Shown here in pieces: positions 1 through 5,368 of a DNA stretch of 5,368 nucleotides (position 1 is the stretch's first letter; each line of letters opens with the position of its first letter). Origin of the DNA: Deltaproteobacteria bacterium. Its GTDB lineage: Bacteria; Desulfobacterota; SM23-61. The stretch lies in assembly GCA_026388915.1 (NCBI GenBank), contig JAPLIW010000834.1:1-5368 (forward strand). Direction: 5' to 3'. The translations under genes were made by a program, and so were the position numbers. The notes under the pieces were generated by a model. That model did no database searches and was not told where the DNA came from. It saw only the letters and a list, made by a program, of their open reading frames with translations.

Positions 1-1112
1 TGATCTCCGCCTCCTTTTTTGTCCTGGCGGCCAACGTGATGAATAGCAGCAAGATCACCGACCGGATTTTCAACTTTGCCAATGCTTTCGTGGGGCATTT
101 GCGGGGGGGACTGGGACATGTCAACGTGATTGCCAGCATGATCTTTGCCGGCATGTCGGGAACGGCCGTGGCCGATGCCGCCGGGCTGGGCAACATCGAG
201 ATCAAGGCCATGCGGGATGCGGGCTATCCTATGCCGCTCACAGTGGGCATAACCGGGGCCTCCTCGATCCTCGGACCCATCATCCCGCCCAGCATCGCCA
301 TGATCTTTTACGGATGGCTGGCCGGTGTTTCCATCGGGGACCTGTTCATCGGTGGAGTGATTCCCGGCGTGGTCATCGCCCTTTTCATGATGGTCCAGGT
401 ATACTTCGTGTCCCTGAAACTCAAGATCCCCCTTACCCCCCGGCCTCCGGTTAAAGTCATGTTTACCTCTTTCCAACGGGCCTTTCTTTCCCTGCTGACT
501 CCGGCGATCATCATCGGGGGCATCTATTCGGGAATTTTCAGCCCCACCGAGTCAGGGGCAGTGGCTTCCGCCTATGCCGTTTTCCTGGGGCTGGTCATCT
601 ACCGCACGATCACCGGAAAAGAACTTTTCAAGGTGATAAAGGACTCCGTGGAGTTCACCGGCATTCTCATGCTCATCATGGCCTTCTCCGCAATTTACGG
701 CTGGCTCCTGGTGAACGTCAAGATTCCCCAGATGGTTGCGGAGGAGATGCTGAAAATCAGCCGGGATCCTCTCGTGATCCTGCTGCTCATCAACGGTTTT
801 TTTCTCATCGTGGGATGCTTCATGTCGGTCCTGGTGGCGGTGAACATCCTGACTCCCATCCTCGTCCCGGTCATCAAGTCCGTGGGAATCGACCCGCTCT
901 TCTTTGGGGTTCTTATGACCATCACCCTTTCCTTGGGGGTGTGCACCCCGCCCTTTGGAAATGTACTTTTTGTGCTTGCCGCCATCACCAAGCAGCCTTT
1001 CGAGGAGGTTTCCAAGCAGGTTTTACCCTATCTCTTGCCCATTTTGGTGGTCATCGTCTTATGCATCTTTTTTCCCTCCATCATCACCTTCCTTCCCCGG
1101 CTGATGCACTAG
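1..1112 (+). CDS. dctM: TRAP transporter large permease (DctM), 5'-truncated by the window edge
   Basis: This is the large membrane subunit of a tripartite ATP-independent periplasmic transporter, which imports organic acids or similar solutes using an ion gradient together with a small permease (DctQ) and a binding protein (DctP). Neither partner is in the window. The frame is open from base 3 (ISASFFVLAANVMNSS...) to the TAG at 1110-1112, giving 369 residues. DctM proteins usually have about 425-440, so roughly 60 N-terminal residues lie upstream; the GTG/ATG pair near 36-41 is internal. Family hallmarks are visible: TDRIFNFANAFVGHLRGG, then IFAGMSGTAVADAAGLG near residues 46-62, IEIKAMRDAGY, and ASSILGPIIPPSIAMIFYG. 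A second half with FSPTESGAVASAYAVFLG and LGVCTPPFGNVLFVLAAIT follows. Long hydrophobic helices fill the rest, and the C-terminus is a membrane segment ending FLPRLMH, complete for the family. Substrate unknown. Confidence in the family is very high. Confidence 0.96.
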   Translation, partial: ISASFFVLAANVMNSSKITDRIFNFANAFVGHLRGGLGHVNVIASMIFAGMSGTAVADAAGLGNIEIKAMRDAGYPMPLTVGITGASSILGPIIPPSIAMIFYGWLAGVSIGDLFIGGVIPGVVIALFMMVQVYFVSLKLKIPLTPRPPVKVMFTSFQRAFLSLLTPAIIIGGIYSGIFSPTESGAVASAYAVFLGLVIYRTITGKELFKVIKDSVEFTGILMLIMAFSAIYGWLLVNVKIPQMVAEEMLKISRDPLVILLLINGFFLIVGCFMSVLVAVNILTPILVPVIKSVGIDPLFFGVLMTITLSLGVCTPPFGNVLFVLAAITKQPFEEVSKQVLPYLLPILVVIVLCIFFPSIITFLPRLMH

Positions 1113-1115
1113 GGG

Positions 1116-1199
1116 TGGGAGTTGGGAGGTGAGAGTTGGGAGTTGGGAACGGCGAAGACCTTCCTTTCCAATTCTCAAATCCCAACTCTCGACTCTCAG
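1116..1199. repeat. Long imperfect hairpin made of tandem 7-bp units
   Basis: The left arm is five tandem heptamers (TGGGAGT, TGGGAGG, TGAGAGT, TGGGAGT, TGGGAAC; 1116-1150). The right arm (1172-1199) is four heptads of the complementary type. The arms pair as an imperfect stem with a perfect 11-bp core, GAGAGTTGGGA (1131-1141) with TCCCAACTCTC (1180-1190), and a loop of about 22 nt (1150-1171). It starts 4 bp after the dctM stop codon. It could stop or stabilise the dctM transcript, but there is no T-tract, so a standard intrinsic terminator is not supported. The heptad build suggests a dispersed intergenic repeat, which is inference. Confidence 0.7.
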
Positions 1200-1217
1200 T
1201 CTAAGGTCCTAATCGTA

Positions 1218-1246
1218 TTGACCGGTCCCCCTCTCCATGGTATGAA
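1218..1246 (+). promoter_or_regulatory. Candidate sigma-70-type promoter for the M42 peptidase gene
   Basis: TTGACC (1218-1223, 5 of 6 to the -35 consensus) is followed after exactly 17 bp by TATGAA (1241-1246, 4 of 6 to the -10 consensus). Transcription would begin near 1253, giving a leader of about 37 nt before the TTG start codon. It lies just after the heptad hairpin, consistent with the peptidase gene being its own transcription unit rather than part of the TRAP operon. The call rests on sequence resemblance only. Confidence 0.45.
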
Positions 1247-1278
1247 TCCATTAGACAAGTGAAGAGTTTGCAGAAGTC

Positions 1279-1286
1279 GGGAGGGA
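1279..1286 (+). promoter_or_regulatory. Ribosome binding site that fixes the TTG start of the M42 gene
   Basis: GGGAGGGA lies 3-10 bases before TTG at 1290, with its GGAGG core 5 nt from the start codon. An in-frame TGA at 1260-1262 closes the frame upstream, no ATG or GTG lies between them, and the next in-frame ATG is far inside the conserved domain. TTG is therefore the only plausible start. Confidence 0.8.
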
Positions 1287-1289
1287 GAA

Positions 1290-2378
1290 TTGAAAGAGCG
1301 CCTGGCCAAGCTACTCGAAGAACTTTCCATTCTGGACGGGCTCCCCGGGCAGGAGCAGCCTGTCGTCCGATATCTGAAGGGAAAACTGGAGCCTTTCGCC
1401 GAAAAAATCCACATCGGGGTCAACGGGAACATCTATGCCCGGAAGACGGGCCGAAAGTCGGGCTTGACGGTCATGGTCTCCGCCCACACCGATGAGATCG
1501 GGCTGGTGGTCCGGGACATCGACCCCTCCGGAATGATCCGCTTCGACAAGCTCGGCTGGTTCAGCGACTCCTTCCTGCCGGGTACACGGGTGCGGGTCGG
1601 AAAAATTCCGGGGATGGTGGGAATCAAATCCGGCCACCTCATGACCGAGGAGGAAAAAAGAACCGTTCTTCCTCACCGAAGCCTATATATTGATGTTGGG
1701 GCCGCAAACGCCGGGGAAGTCGAGGGGATGGGAATCGAAATCGGGGACCCCATCGCCTTTGATGTTCCGTTCGGCCGTTGGACGAACCGGGACTTTTGCG
1801 TGGGTAAAGCTATTGACAACCGCGCCGCCTGTGCGGTTTTAATCATCCTTTTGGAGAAACTGGCTGATGGGGATTTCCCCGGAACCTTCTGGGGCGTCGG
1901 GACGGTCCAAGAGGAAAGGGGACTGGGCGGCGCAAGAACGGCAGCCCAGTTTGCTCATCCCGACTGGTTCATCGCCCTGGATATGGCTCTGGCGGGTGAC
2001 ACCCCGGAGAGTCCGGTTAGCAGCAAACCGATCCATCTGGGGGCGGGTGCAGTGGTTAAACTAGGGGATTTTCTGGAATCCCCCAAGAGGGGATATTTTA
2101 TTCACCCCGGTCTCAAGAAAGTGGCCCTTTCAATCGGACGGCAAAAGGGGATTCCCATACAGCTGAAGGCAGTGTATGGCAATTCCTACACCGACGCCGC
2201 CGCCGTGTCCCAGGAGTTTTCAGGAATTACCTCGATCTCCCTGGGAATTCCGATGCGCTATTCCCATGCCCCTTCTTCGGTCTGCCACCTGGGAGACATG
2301 GAGGCTTGCCTGCGGCTGACAGAAGAGATGATTCGATCCGGCATCGATGCCAAGACCGTTGATTTTCTTGCCGATTAA
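1290..2378 (+). CDS. M42-family metallo-aminopeptidase (glutamyl aminopeptidase / endoglucanase M superfamily)
   Basis: This is a cytoplasmic di-metal aminopeptidase of the M42 family, whose members form large tetrahedral dodecamers and trim N-terminal residues from short peptides. The 362 residues match the usual length of about 350. All expected ligands are visible: H66 in AHTDEIG, bridging D176 in GKAIDNRAA, catalytic E208 and metal-binding E209 in VQEERG, D231 in IALDMA, and H326 in RYSHAPSS. The conserved GNSYTDAAA (residues 297-305) is also present. The insert between the first His and the bridging Asp (about residues 75-165) corresponds to the family's oligomerisation domain. There is no signal peptide. 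The start is TTG, with a strong ribosome site. The gene probably has its own promoter and converges with the ABC ATPase gene downstream. Specificity (Glu/Asp, Leu or Lys type) cannot be read from the sequence. Some relatives carry cellulase annotations; I see no support for that here. Confidence 0.95.
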   Translation: MKERLAKLLEELSILDGLPGQEQPVVRYLKGKLEPFAEKIHIGVNGNIYARKTGRKSGLTVMVSAHTDEIGLVVRDIDPSGMIRFDKLGWFSDSFLPGTRVRVGKIPGMVGIKSGHLMTEEEKRTVLPHRSLYIDVGAANAGEVEGMGIEIGDPIAFDVPFGRWTNRDFCVGKAIDNRAACAVLIILLEKLADGDFPGTFWGVGTVQEERGLGGARTAAQFAHPDWFIALDMALAGDTPESPVSSKPIHLGAGAVVKLGDFLESPKRGYFIHPGLKKVALSIGRQKGIPIQLKAVYGNSYTDAAAVSQEFSGITSISLGIPMRYSHAPSSVCHLGDMEACLRLTEEMIRSGIDAKTVDFLAD

Positions 2379-2396
2379 GGATGGCTCTCCACCCGG

Positions 2397-2422
2397 CGTC
2401 GCGAAAGAGTTGTTCCGCGACG
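2397..2422. other. Small hairpin between convergent genes, possible weak terminator
   Basis: CGTCGCG (2397-2403) and CGCGACG (2416-2422) form a perfect 7-bp GC-rich stem around a 12-nt loop, 19 bp after the stop codon of the M42 gene. It sits where a terminator for that gene would be expected. There is no run of T after it on either strand, so the terminator role is only inferred from position. Confidence 0.3.
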
Positions 2423-2452
2423 GCCGATTTGGTGGCGTACAATAAACCATTT

Positions 2453-2494
2453 CTGAAGCCGTTGATATCTTTGAGAACCCGCCGGATGCTTCAG
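2453..2494. other. Hairpin spanning the ATPase stop codon, possible weak terminator
   Basis: CTGAAGC (2453-2459) and GCTTCAG (2488-2494) are a perfect 7-bp inverted repeat with a 28-nt loop. The right arm includes the TGA stop of the ATPase gene. On the minus strand the sequence after the stem is only mildly T-rich (GGTTTATTG). It may help end the ABC operon transcript, but the long loop makes this a weak call. The rest of the 112-bp convergent spacer (2379-2490) shows nothing else. Confidence 0.2.
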
Positions 2495-3297
2495 CCTTCC
2501 CCCTCGTTTGCTAATCCCTTGATCTCCGAGTCGTCGCTTCCGGCGATCAACTTGTACAGCTCGACTTCCAGCTCACCGAATTTCTTGTCCTTCTTGACTT
2601 CAATATTCCGGGGTCGCGGCAGCTCAATGGGAATGATGGCTTTGATTCTTCCGGGCCGCTCGCTGAAAACGACGACCCGGTCGCCCAGCAACACCGCTTC
2701 CGGAATATTGTGGGTTACAAAGAGAATGGTTTTTCGCTTTTCGCTCCAGATCTTGAGCAGCTCCAGGTTGAGCTGGTCGCGCGTCAAGGCATCCAGGGCT
2801 CCAAAGGGTTCGTCCATGATGAGAATTTCCGGATCCAAAATCAGCGCCCGGGCGATGGATACCCGCTGCTGCATTCCGCCGGAGAGCTCTTTGGGGTACT
2901 TGTCTTCAAAACCCTCCAACTTGACCAGGCGAATCAATTCGTATGCCTTATCCACGTAGTCCCTTTTCCTGAGCCCCGCCAATTCGGCGGGCGCCAGAAT
3001 GTTGGAGAGCACTTTGTACCAGTCGAAGAGAACCGGTTTTTGGAAAACAAACCCAATCCCTTTGATGGGCCCCTGTACCTGATTTCCTCCGACCGATACG
3101 ATTCCCCCCGACGGTTTCAGCAATCCGGCAATGATGCGAAGAAGGGTAGACTTTCCACAACCGCTGGGGCCTAAAATGGAAATGAATTCGCCGGAGCGGA
3201 TGTTAAAGGAAATATCCTCAATGGCAACGATCCGATCCCCTGAAAAGGTATCAAAGACCTTGGAGACCGAATCGACTTTTACATACGCTTGGTCCAC
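2491..3297 (-). CDS. ABC importer ATPase, NitT/TauT type (SsuB/TauB-like)
   Basis: This is the cytoplasmic ATP-hydrolysing subunit of a binding-protein-dependent importer of the nitrate/sulfonate/taurine type. In 268 residues it carries every nucleotide-binding motif: Walker A GPSGCGKST (43-51), Q-loop glutamine 86 in FVFQKP, signature LSGGMQQR (138-145), Walker B ILIMDEP (158-164) with catalytic E163, D-loop ALD, and switch H196 in FVTHN. PEAVLLGDRVVVFSERPGRI (199-218) is typical of SsuB/TauB-like ATPases. The start codon is GTG (3297-3295), chosen because it sits just after a strong ribosome site and the conserved VDSVSKVF follows. The gene lies 32 bp after the binding-protein stop codon, so the two are almost certainly cotranscribed. 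The C-terminal tail after about residue 230 is charged and not diagnostic. The ATPase itself looks intact, whereas its upstream permease partner appears damaged. Substrate unknown. Confidence 0.96.
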   Translation of the reverse strand: MDQAYVKVDSVSKVFDTFSGDRIVAIEDISFNIRSGEFISILGPSGCGKSTLLRIIAGLLKPSGGIVSVGGNQVQGPIKGIGFVFQKPVLFDWYKVLSNILAPAELAGLRKRDYVDKAYELIRLVKLEGFEDKYPKELSGGMQQRVSIARALILDPEILIMDEPFGALDALTRDQLNLELLKIWSEKRKTILFVTHNIPEAVLLGDRVVVFSERPGRIKAIIPIELPRPRNIEVKKDKKFGELEVELYKLIAGSDDSEIKGLANEGEG

Positions 3298-3301
3298 GAA
3301 C

Positions 3302-3309
3302 CCTCCTCC
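3302..3309 (-). promoter_or_regulatory. Ribosome binding site for the GTG-started ATPase gene
   Basis: Read on the minus strand, GGAGGAGG ends 4 nt before the GTG at 3297. Its upstream GGAGG gives 7-nt spacing. This supports GTG as the start and translation independent of the binding-protein gene, whose stop codon is 32 bp upstream. Confidence 0.75.
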
Positions 3310-3329
3310 CCCAACGGTTCACCCGCTTC

Positions 3330-4394
3330 CTATTTCTTCTGCTGAGATTCCCACTTCTTGTATACCTGGTCTATGGTGGGCAGACGGTCGATGGAAGGCA
3401 TTTTGTAATCCGGCAAGAACTCCACGGTAAACATTTCTGGGGCGGTCACAGGTCTTTCGACTTGAAAATATTTATTGAGGATATTGACCGTTTCCTCCAT
3501 CCTTCCTTTGTCAATCCACCCCAATCTGTGTTTCTGGTTCATGGGGACATCGACCAGATCCTGGATGTCGTTGGCGAAACGGCCCAGGGCCGCCAGCAGA
3601 GGAACCTCCGGATTGGATTGGATGAAAATTTCGTTCGCTTTTTCCGGATTTTCGATGGCCCACTTCCACCCCTGCATGGTGCCGTCCATGAATCTGCGGA
3701 GCATGTCGGGCCGTTCTTTGATGGTCTTCTCGCTGGCCATGAGCGCATTGCCATAGGGATTGACCCCCCACTTGGCCCAGGGGATGAGTACCAGCTTGTC
3801 TTTGTCGAGACCGGCCTCCCAATACCCCTGGTTGCCCACAATCCAGTCGAAAACCGCGTCTACTTGTTTCGCAGCCAAGGACTGCGCCTTGGCGCTGGGT
3901 TGAATGTTGATTAGGGTAACCTTGTTCATGTCGATGCCGTTGGCGGCTGCCAGGGCGGGCCAGAGAACCCGCTGGGCATCCCCTGGGGGAACACCGACTT
4001 TGCGCCCCTCGAGATCTTTGGGCTTGGTTACCCCCGACCCCTTCCACGTCTTGATCCCATTGGGGGATTTGGAATAAATCATCCCAATCACCTTGACTTT
4101 GGCCCCTTTGGACCGGGCGACAGCCAAGGTTCCGGTATCGGCAAGCCCCACATCAACCGTGTTCAGTTCCACTCTCTTGACTGTATCGCCGGATCCTTGC
4201 CCCCGCTCGATGGTCACCTCCAGCCCTTTTTCCTTGTAGAATCCTTTTTCTTTGGCCGCAAAGTAGAAACAGTGATCACCTCCCGGAACCCAGTTGAGTT
4301 TAAGGGTGATTTTCTCCGCCCACGCCGCTGGAGAAGTCATCAGGGAGAGACCCAAGAGAAACACCCAAAAGGTCAGAAACAGGTTCTTTTTCAT
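3330..4394 (-). CDS. ABC transporter periplasmic substrate-binding protein, NMT1/THI5-like (SsuA/TauA superfamily)
   Basis: This is the extracytoplasmic receptor of the ABC importer encoded on either side of it. The start is ATG at 4394-4392. The open frame extends 45 codons further upstream to 4529, but that stretch is not protein-like and the ribosome site sits directly before 4394. The 354-residue protein begins with a classic signal peptide: MKKN, a hydrophobic core, then AWA with predicted cleavage after residue 26. There is no lipobox cysteine, so it should be a soluble periplasmic protein, or released if the host is Gram-positive. Family features follow: LKLNWVPGGDHCFYFAAKEKG (31-51), FYKEKGLEVTIERGQGSGDTV (52-72), DVGLADTGTLAVARSKG (81-97), then KPKDLEGRKVGVPPGDA and a second lobe with KQVDAVFDWIVGNQ (176-189). 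NMT1/THI5 members bind thiamine pyrimidine precursors, nitrate, sulfonates, aromatics and other solutes. Nothing here decides the ligand. Confidence 0.93.
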   Translation of the reverse strand: MKKNLFLTFWVFLLGLSLMTSPAAWAEKITLKLNWVPGGDHCFYFAAKEKGFYKEKGLEVTIERGQGSGDTVKRVELNTVDVGLADTGTLAVARSKGAKVKVIGMIYSKSPNGIKTWKGSGVTKPKDLEGRKVGVPPGDAQRVLWPALAAANGIDMNKVTLINIQPSAKAQSLAAKQVDAVFDWIVGNQGYWEAGLDKDKLVLIPWAKWGVNPYGNALMASEKTIKERPDMLRRFMDGTMQGWKWAIENPEKANEIFIQSNPEVPLLAALGRFANDIQDLVDVPMNQKHRLGWIDKGRMEETVNILNKYFQVERPVTAPEMFTVEFLPDYKMPSIDRLPTIDQVYKKWESQQKK

Positions 4395-4404
4395 CGGGGT
4401 ACGG

Positions 4405-4412
4405 CCTCCTTT
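4405..4412 (-). promoter_or_regulatory. Ribosome binding site that fixes the binding-protein start
   Basis: On the minus strand AAAGGAGG lies 10 nt before the ATG at 4394. It favours this start over longer in-frame alternatives and agrees with the signal peptide beginning exactly there. Confidence 0.8.
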
Positions 4413-4496
4413 CGTATTTTTTATTGGATATTGGGTAGCGGACAGACATTTCTTCCTGGCGTTGGGTCGCAAAATAATGCGAATCAATGACCCTGT

Positions 4497-4718
4497 GGAG
4501 CCGAGGTTCGGAGCGATGTGCGCCGCCAAAATCTGGCGGGGAAAACCCTCCTTCGGCCGCTATCGGTGGGGTTCCGCAAAGGAACGCGGGCACAGAGGCT
4601 ACGCCTTCCTGAGTTGCCAAAAAGTAAACCCTTTGGCATTACCCATCGTAAGATCCCCGTGGGCTCGGGAGGTACCACCGCCTATTTTGGCAAGCACAGC
4701 GGTCCGGAACTCGGCTCC
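4497..4718. repeat. 222-bp imperfect palindromic element (MITE-like repeat or structured leader RNA)
   Basis: The two ends are inverted copies: 4497-4521 and the reverse complement of 4694-4718 match at 21 of 25 positions without gaps, both starting GGAGCCGAG and ending TGTGC. Similarity continues with two small gaps through GCCAAAAT and GGCGG, giving arms of about 42 bp (4497-4539 and 4678-4718). Weaker colinear resemblance, CG(A/G)TGGG then CAAAGG, runs on to about 85 bp from each end. Nested features are a perfect hairpin CCGCCA/TGGCGG (4523-4539), GTTCC/GGAAC (4571-4585), and TTGCCAAAA (4614-4622) complementary to TTTTGGCAA (4685-4693). I see no target-site duplication at its borders and no transposase. 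It lies within the presumed operon transcript, so it would fold in that mRNA. Confidence 0.6.
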
Positions 4719-4824
4719 TGGCACCCACGTCCGACTTGGGCAACGCATTTCTGAGACGTCACCCCAGCCCTCCATTTGCCGGAGCCTGGCTCTTGAGCAA
4801 CTGAGCGACTGGGAGAACCCTGAG

Positions 4825-5368
4825 TCAGTCGGTTTCTTTGATCTTCGCCCAGGGCATGAGCAACCGTTCGGCCAGATTAATCAACCCGAACAGAACCATC
4901 GCCATGATCGATATCCATAACAAAGCGCCCACCATCGCTCCCGTTTCCAGATAACTCTGGGCCTGCAAAATCAATGCGGCAAGCCCCTTCTCCGAGGCGA
5001 TGAATTCACCCACAATCGCGCCCATTTCGTAGGGAACCTCGCTTACCCCCCGGGCGGTATTAAGCAAGACGGGGAAGAAGGAAATCACGAAGGACATGAC
5101 GATATTCGGCAGCACCCCAAACCCGAACCAGACCAAAACCAGCGGGGCAGCCGCCACCTTCGGCATGCTGTTGAAAAAGAGTAAAATCGGCATCAGGGTC
5201 CGGTTTAGGGTGTCATTCCATGAAACCACCAATCCCAAAAGGACTCCGACGACGACGGCAAGGACAAAACCCGCCATGACCTGTTGGGTGGTGGTGAGAT
5301 TCTGGGGAAACCAACGCCACTTCGGATTGATCATTTCCTGCAACACTTGGCAGGGAGATGGCAGGATA
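4825..5368 (-). CDS. ABC importer permease, NitT/TauT type (SsuC/TauC-like), 5'-truncated by the window edge and with an apparent internal deletion
   Basis: This is the membrane channel subunit of the importer. The frame is open to the right edge and begins ILPSP, the conserved motif that in this family follows the first membrane helix. About 50 N-terminal residues are therefore outside the window, and the GTG at 5346 is internal. The 180 visible residues include FVLAVVVGVLLGLVVSW (34-50), PILLFFNSMPKVAAAPLVLVWFG (60-82), the membrane segment VLPNIVMSFVISFFPVLLNTARG (85-107), GAIVGEFIASEKGLAALI (116-133), and a last helix VGALLWISIMAMVLFGLI (146-163). The family normally has about 38-40 residues between the conserved NTxxG...EM segment and the VGEF-like segment. 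They carry the EAA coupling loop (pattern ...G...LP) and the start of a helix. Here VPYEM (111-115) runs straight into GAIVGEF. The frame is kept, but ATPase coupling should fail. It could be a pseudogene, a variant or an assembly error. Confidence 0.88.
   Translation of the reverse strand, partial: ILPSPCQVLQEMINPKWRWFPQNLTTTQQVMAGFVLAVVVGVLLGLVVSWNDTLNRTLMPILLFFNSMPKVAAAPLVLVWFGFGVLPNIVMSFVISFFPVLLNTARGVSEVPYEMGAIVGEFIASEKGLAALILQAQSYLETGAMVGALLWISIMAMVLFGLINLAERLLMPWAKIKETD

Larger units (their letters stand above)
4395..4824 (-). other. 430-bp gap between permease and binding-protein genes, no gene recognised
   Basis: I see no credible gene in this gap on either strand. The open frames crossing it are basic, Arg/Pro-rich translations, and the longest overlap the flanking genes antisense. 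What it does hold is a 222-bp palindromic element (annotated separately), a small hairpin TCGCA/TGCGA at 4467-4482, and the binding-protein ribosome site. The 90 bp nearest the binding-protein start is AT-richer (ATTCGCATTATTTTGCGA, CCAATAAAAAATACG on the minus strand) and could hold a promoter for binding-protein/ATPase expression, but no well-spaced -35/-10 pair is convincing. The gap is far wider than is normal inside such an operon. Confidence 0.6.

Noticed and set aside
308..1015. Minus-strand open frames inside the TRAP permease gene
   Set aside because: They are antisense shadows of a strongly conserved coding frame, with low-complexity Arg/Thr/Met-rich products.
2227..2490. Minus-strand frame open for about 88 codons beyond the ATPase stop, first part protein-like (VLKDINGFRNGLLYATK)
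   Set aside because: The ATPase is already full length at its TGA, most of the extension is antisense to the M42 gene, and there is no start with a ribosome site. Chance openness is the simpler reading.
3462..3914. Plus-strand frame of 150 codons opposite the binding-protein gene
   Set aside because: It is fully antisense to a clear gene and no family features are visible in its product.
4395..4529. N-terminal extension of the binding protein by 45 residues from 4529
   Set aside because: The extension is not protein-like, and a strong ribosome site plus a textbook signal peptide mark the ATG at 4394 as the start.
4662..4680. T-box-like sequence GCGGTGGTACCTCCCG on the minus strand
   Set aside because: It resembles the T-box antiterminator core only in part. 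There is no specifier stem, no terminator with a T-tract, and no aminoacyl-tRNA or amino-acid gene context.
4625..4770. TPP riboswitch, tempting because of GGGTAATGCC and GGGGTG...CAGAAATGC on the minus strand next to a THI5-like binding protein
   Set aside because: The CTGAGA box is not intact, the two parts lie over 100 nt apart where the fold needs them close, and the expected ACCTGAT and CAGCG contexts are missing. A cmscan hit to Rfam RF00059 would overturn this.
4294..4920. Plus-strand open frame of 208 codons across the intergenic gap
   Set aside because: It is antisense to both the binding-protein 5' end and the permease 3' end. The product is Arg/Pro-rich with no recognisable domain, and the frame spans the palindromic element.

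Overview
The window is about 5.4 kb of moderately GC-rich bacterial DNA holding parts of two solute-uptake systems on opposite strands, with a peptidase gene between them. The gene mix (TRAP permease, M42 aminopeptidase, NMT1/THI5-type ABC importer) and the intergenic heptad hairpin would fit a Desulfobacterota-like or similar anaerobic environmental bacterium. That placement is an inference; no marker gene is present to settle it.

Plus strand, 1-2378: the 3' part of a TRAP transporter large permease (DctM) runs in from the left edge and ends at 1112. A 177-bp intergenic region follows, holding a long imperfect hairpin built from tandem 7-bp units and then a promoter-like TTGACC-17-TATGAA pair. 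Next is a complete M42-family metallo-aminopeptidase (1290-2378, TTG start) with all expected metal ligands.

Minus strand, 2491-5368: in transcription order there is an ABC importer permease (5' end outside the window), an unusually wide 430-bp gap, a periplasmic NMT1/THI5-like binding protein with a clear signal peptide, and 32 bp later an SsuB/TauB-type ATPase. Together these are the parts of a binding-protein-dependent importer of the NitT/TauT type: the binding protein captures a solute in the periplasm, the permease forms the channel and the ATPase drives it. The substrate cannot be read from the sequence. The ATPase gene converges with the M42 gene across 112 bp.

Two things stand out. 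First, the permease appears to lack, in frame, about 39 residues covering the EAA coupling loop and part of the next membrane helix. This is the segment that normally docks the ATPase, so the gene is either broken, a very unusual variant or an assembly artefact. Second, the permease-to-binding-protein gap contains a 222-bp imperfect palindrome (4497-4718) with about 42-bp arms and nested, mutually exclusive pairings. It looks like a MITE-like repeat or a structured leader RNA, and I recognise no known family in it.
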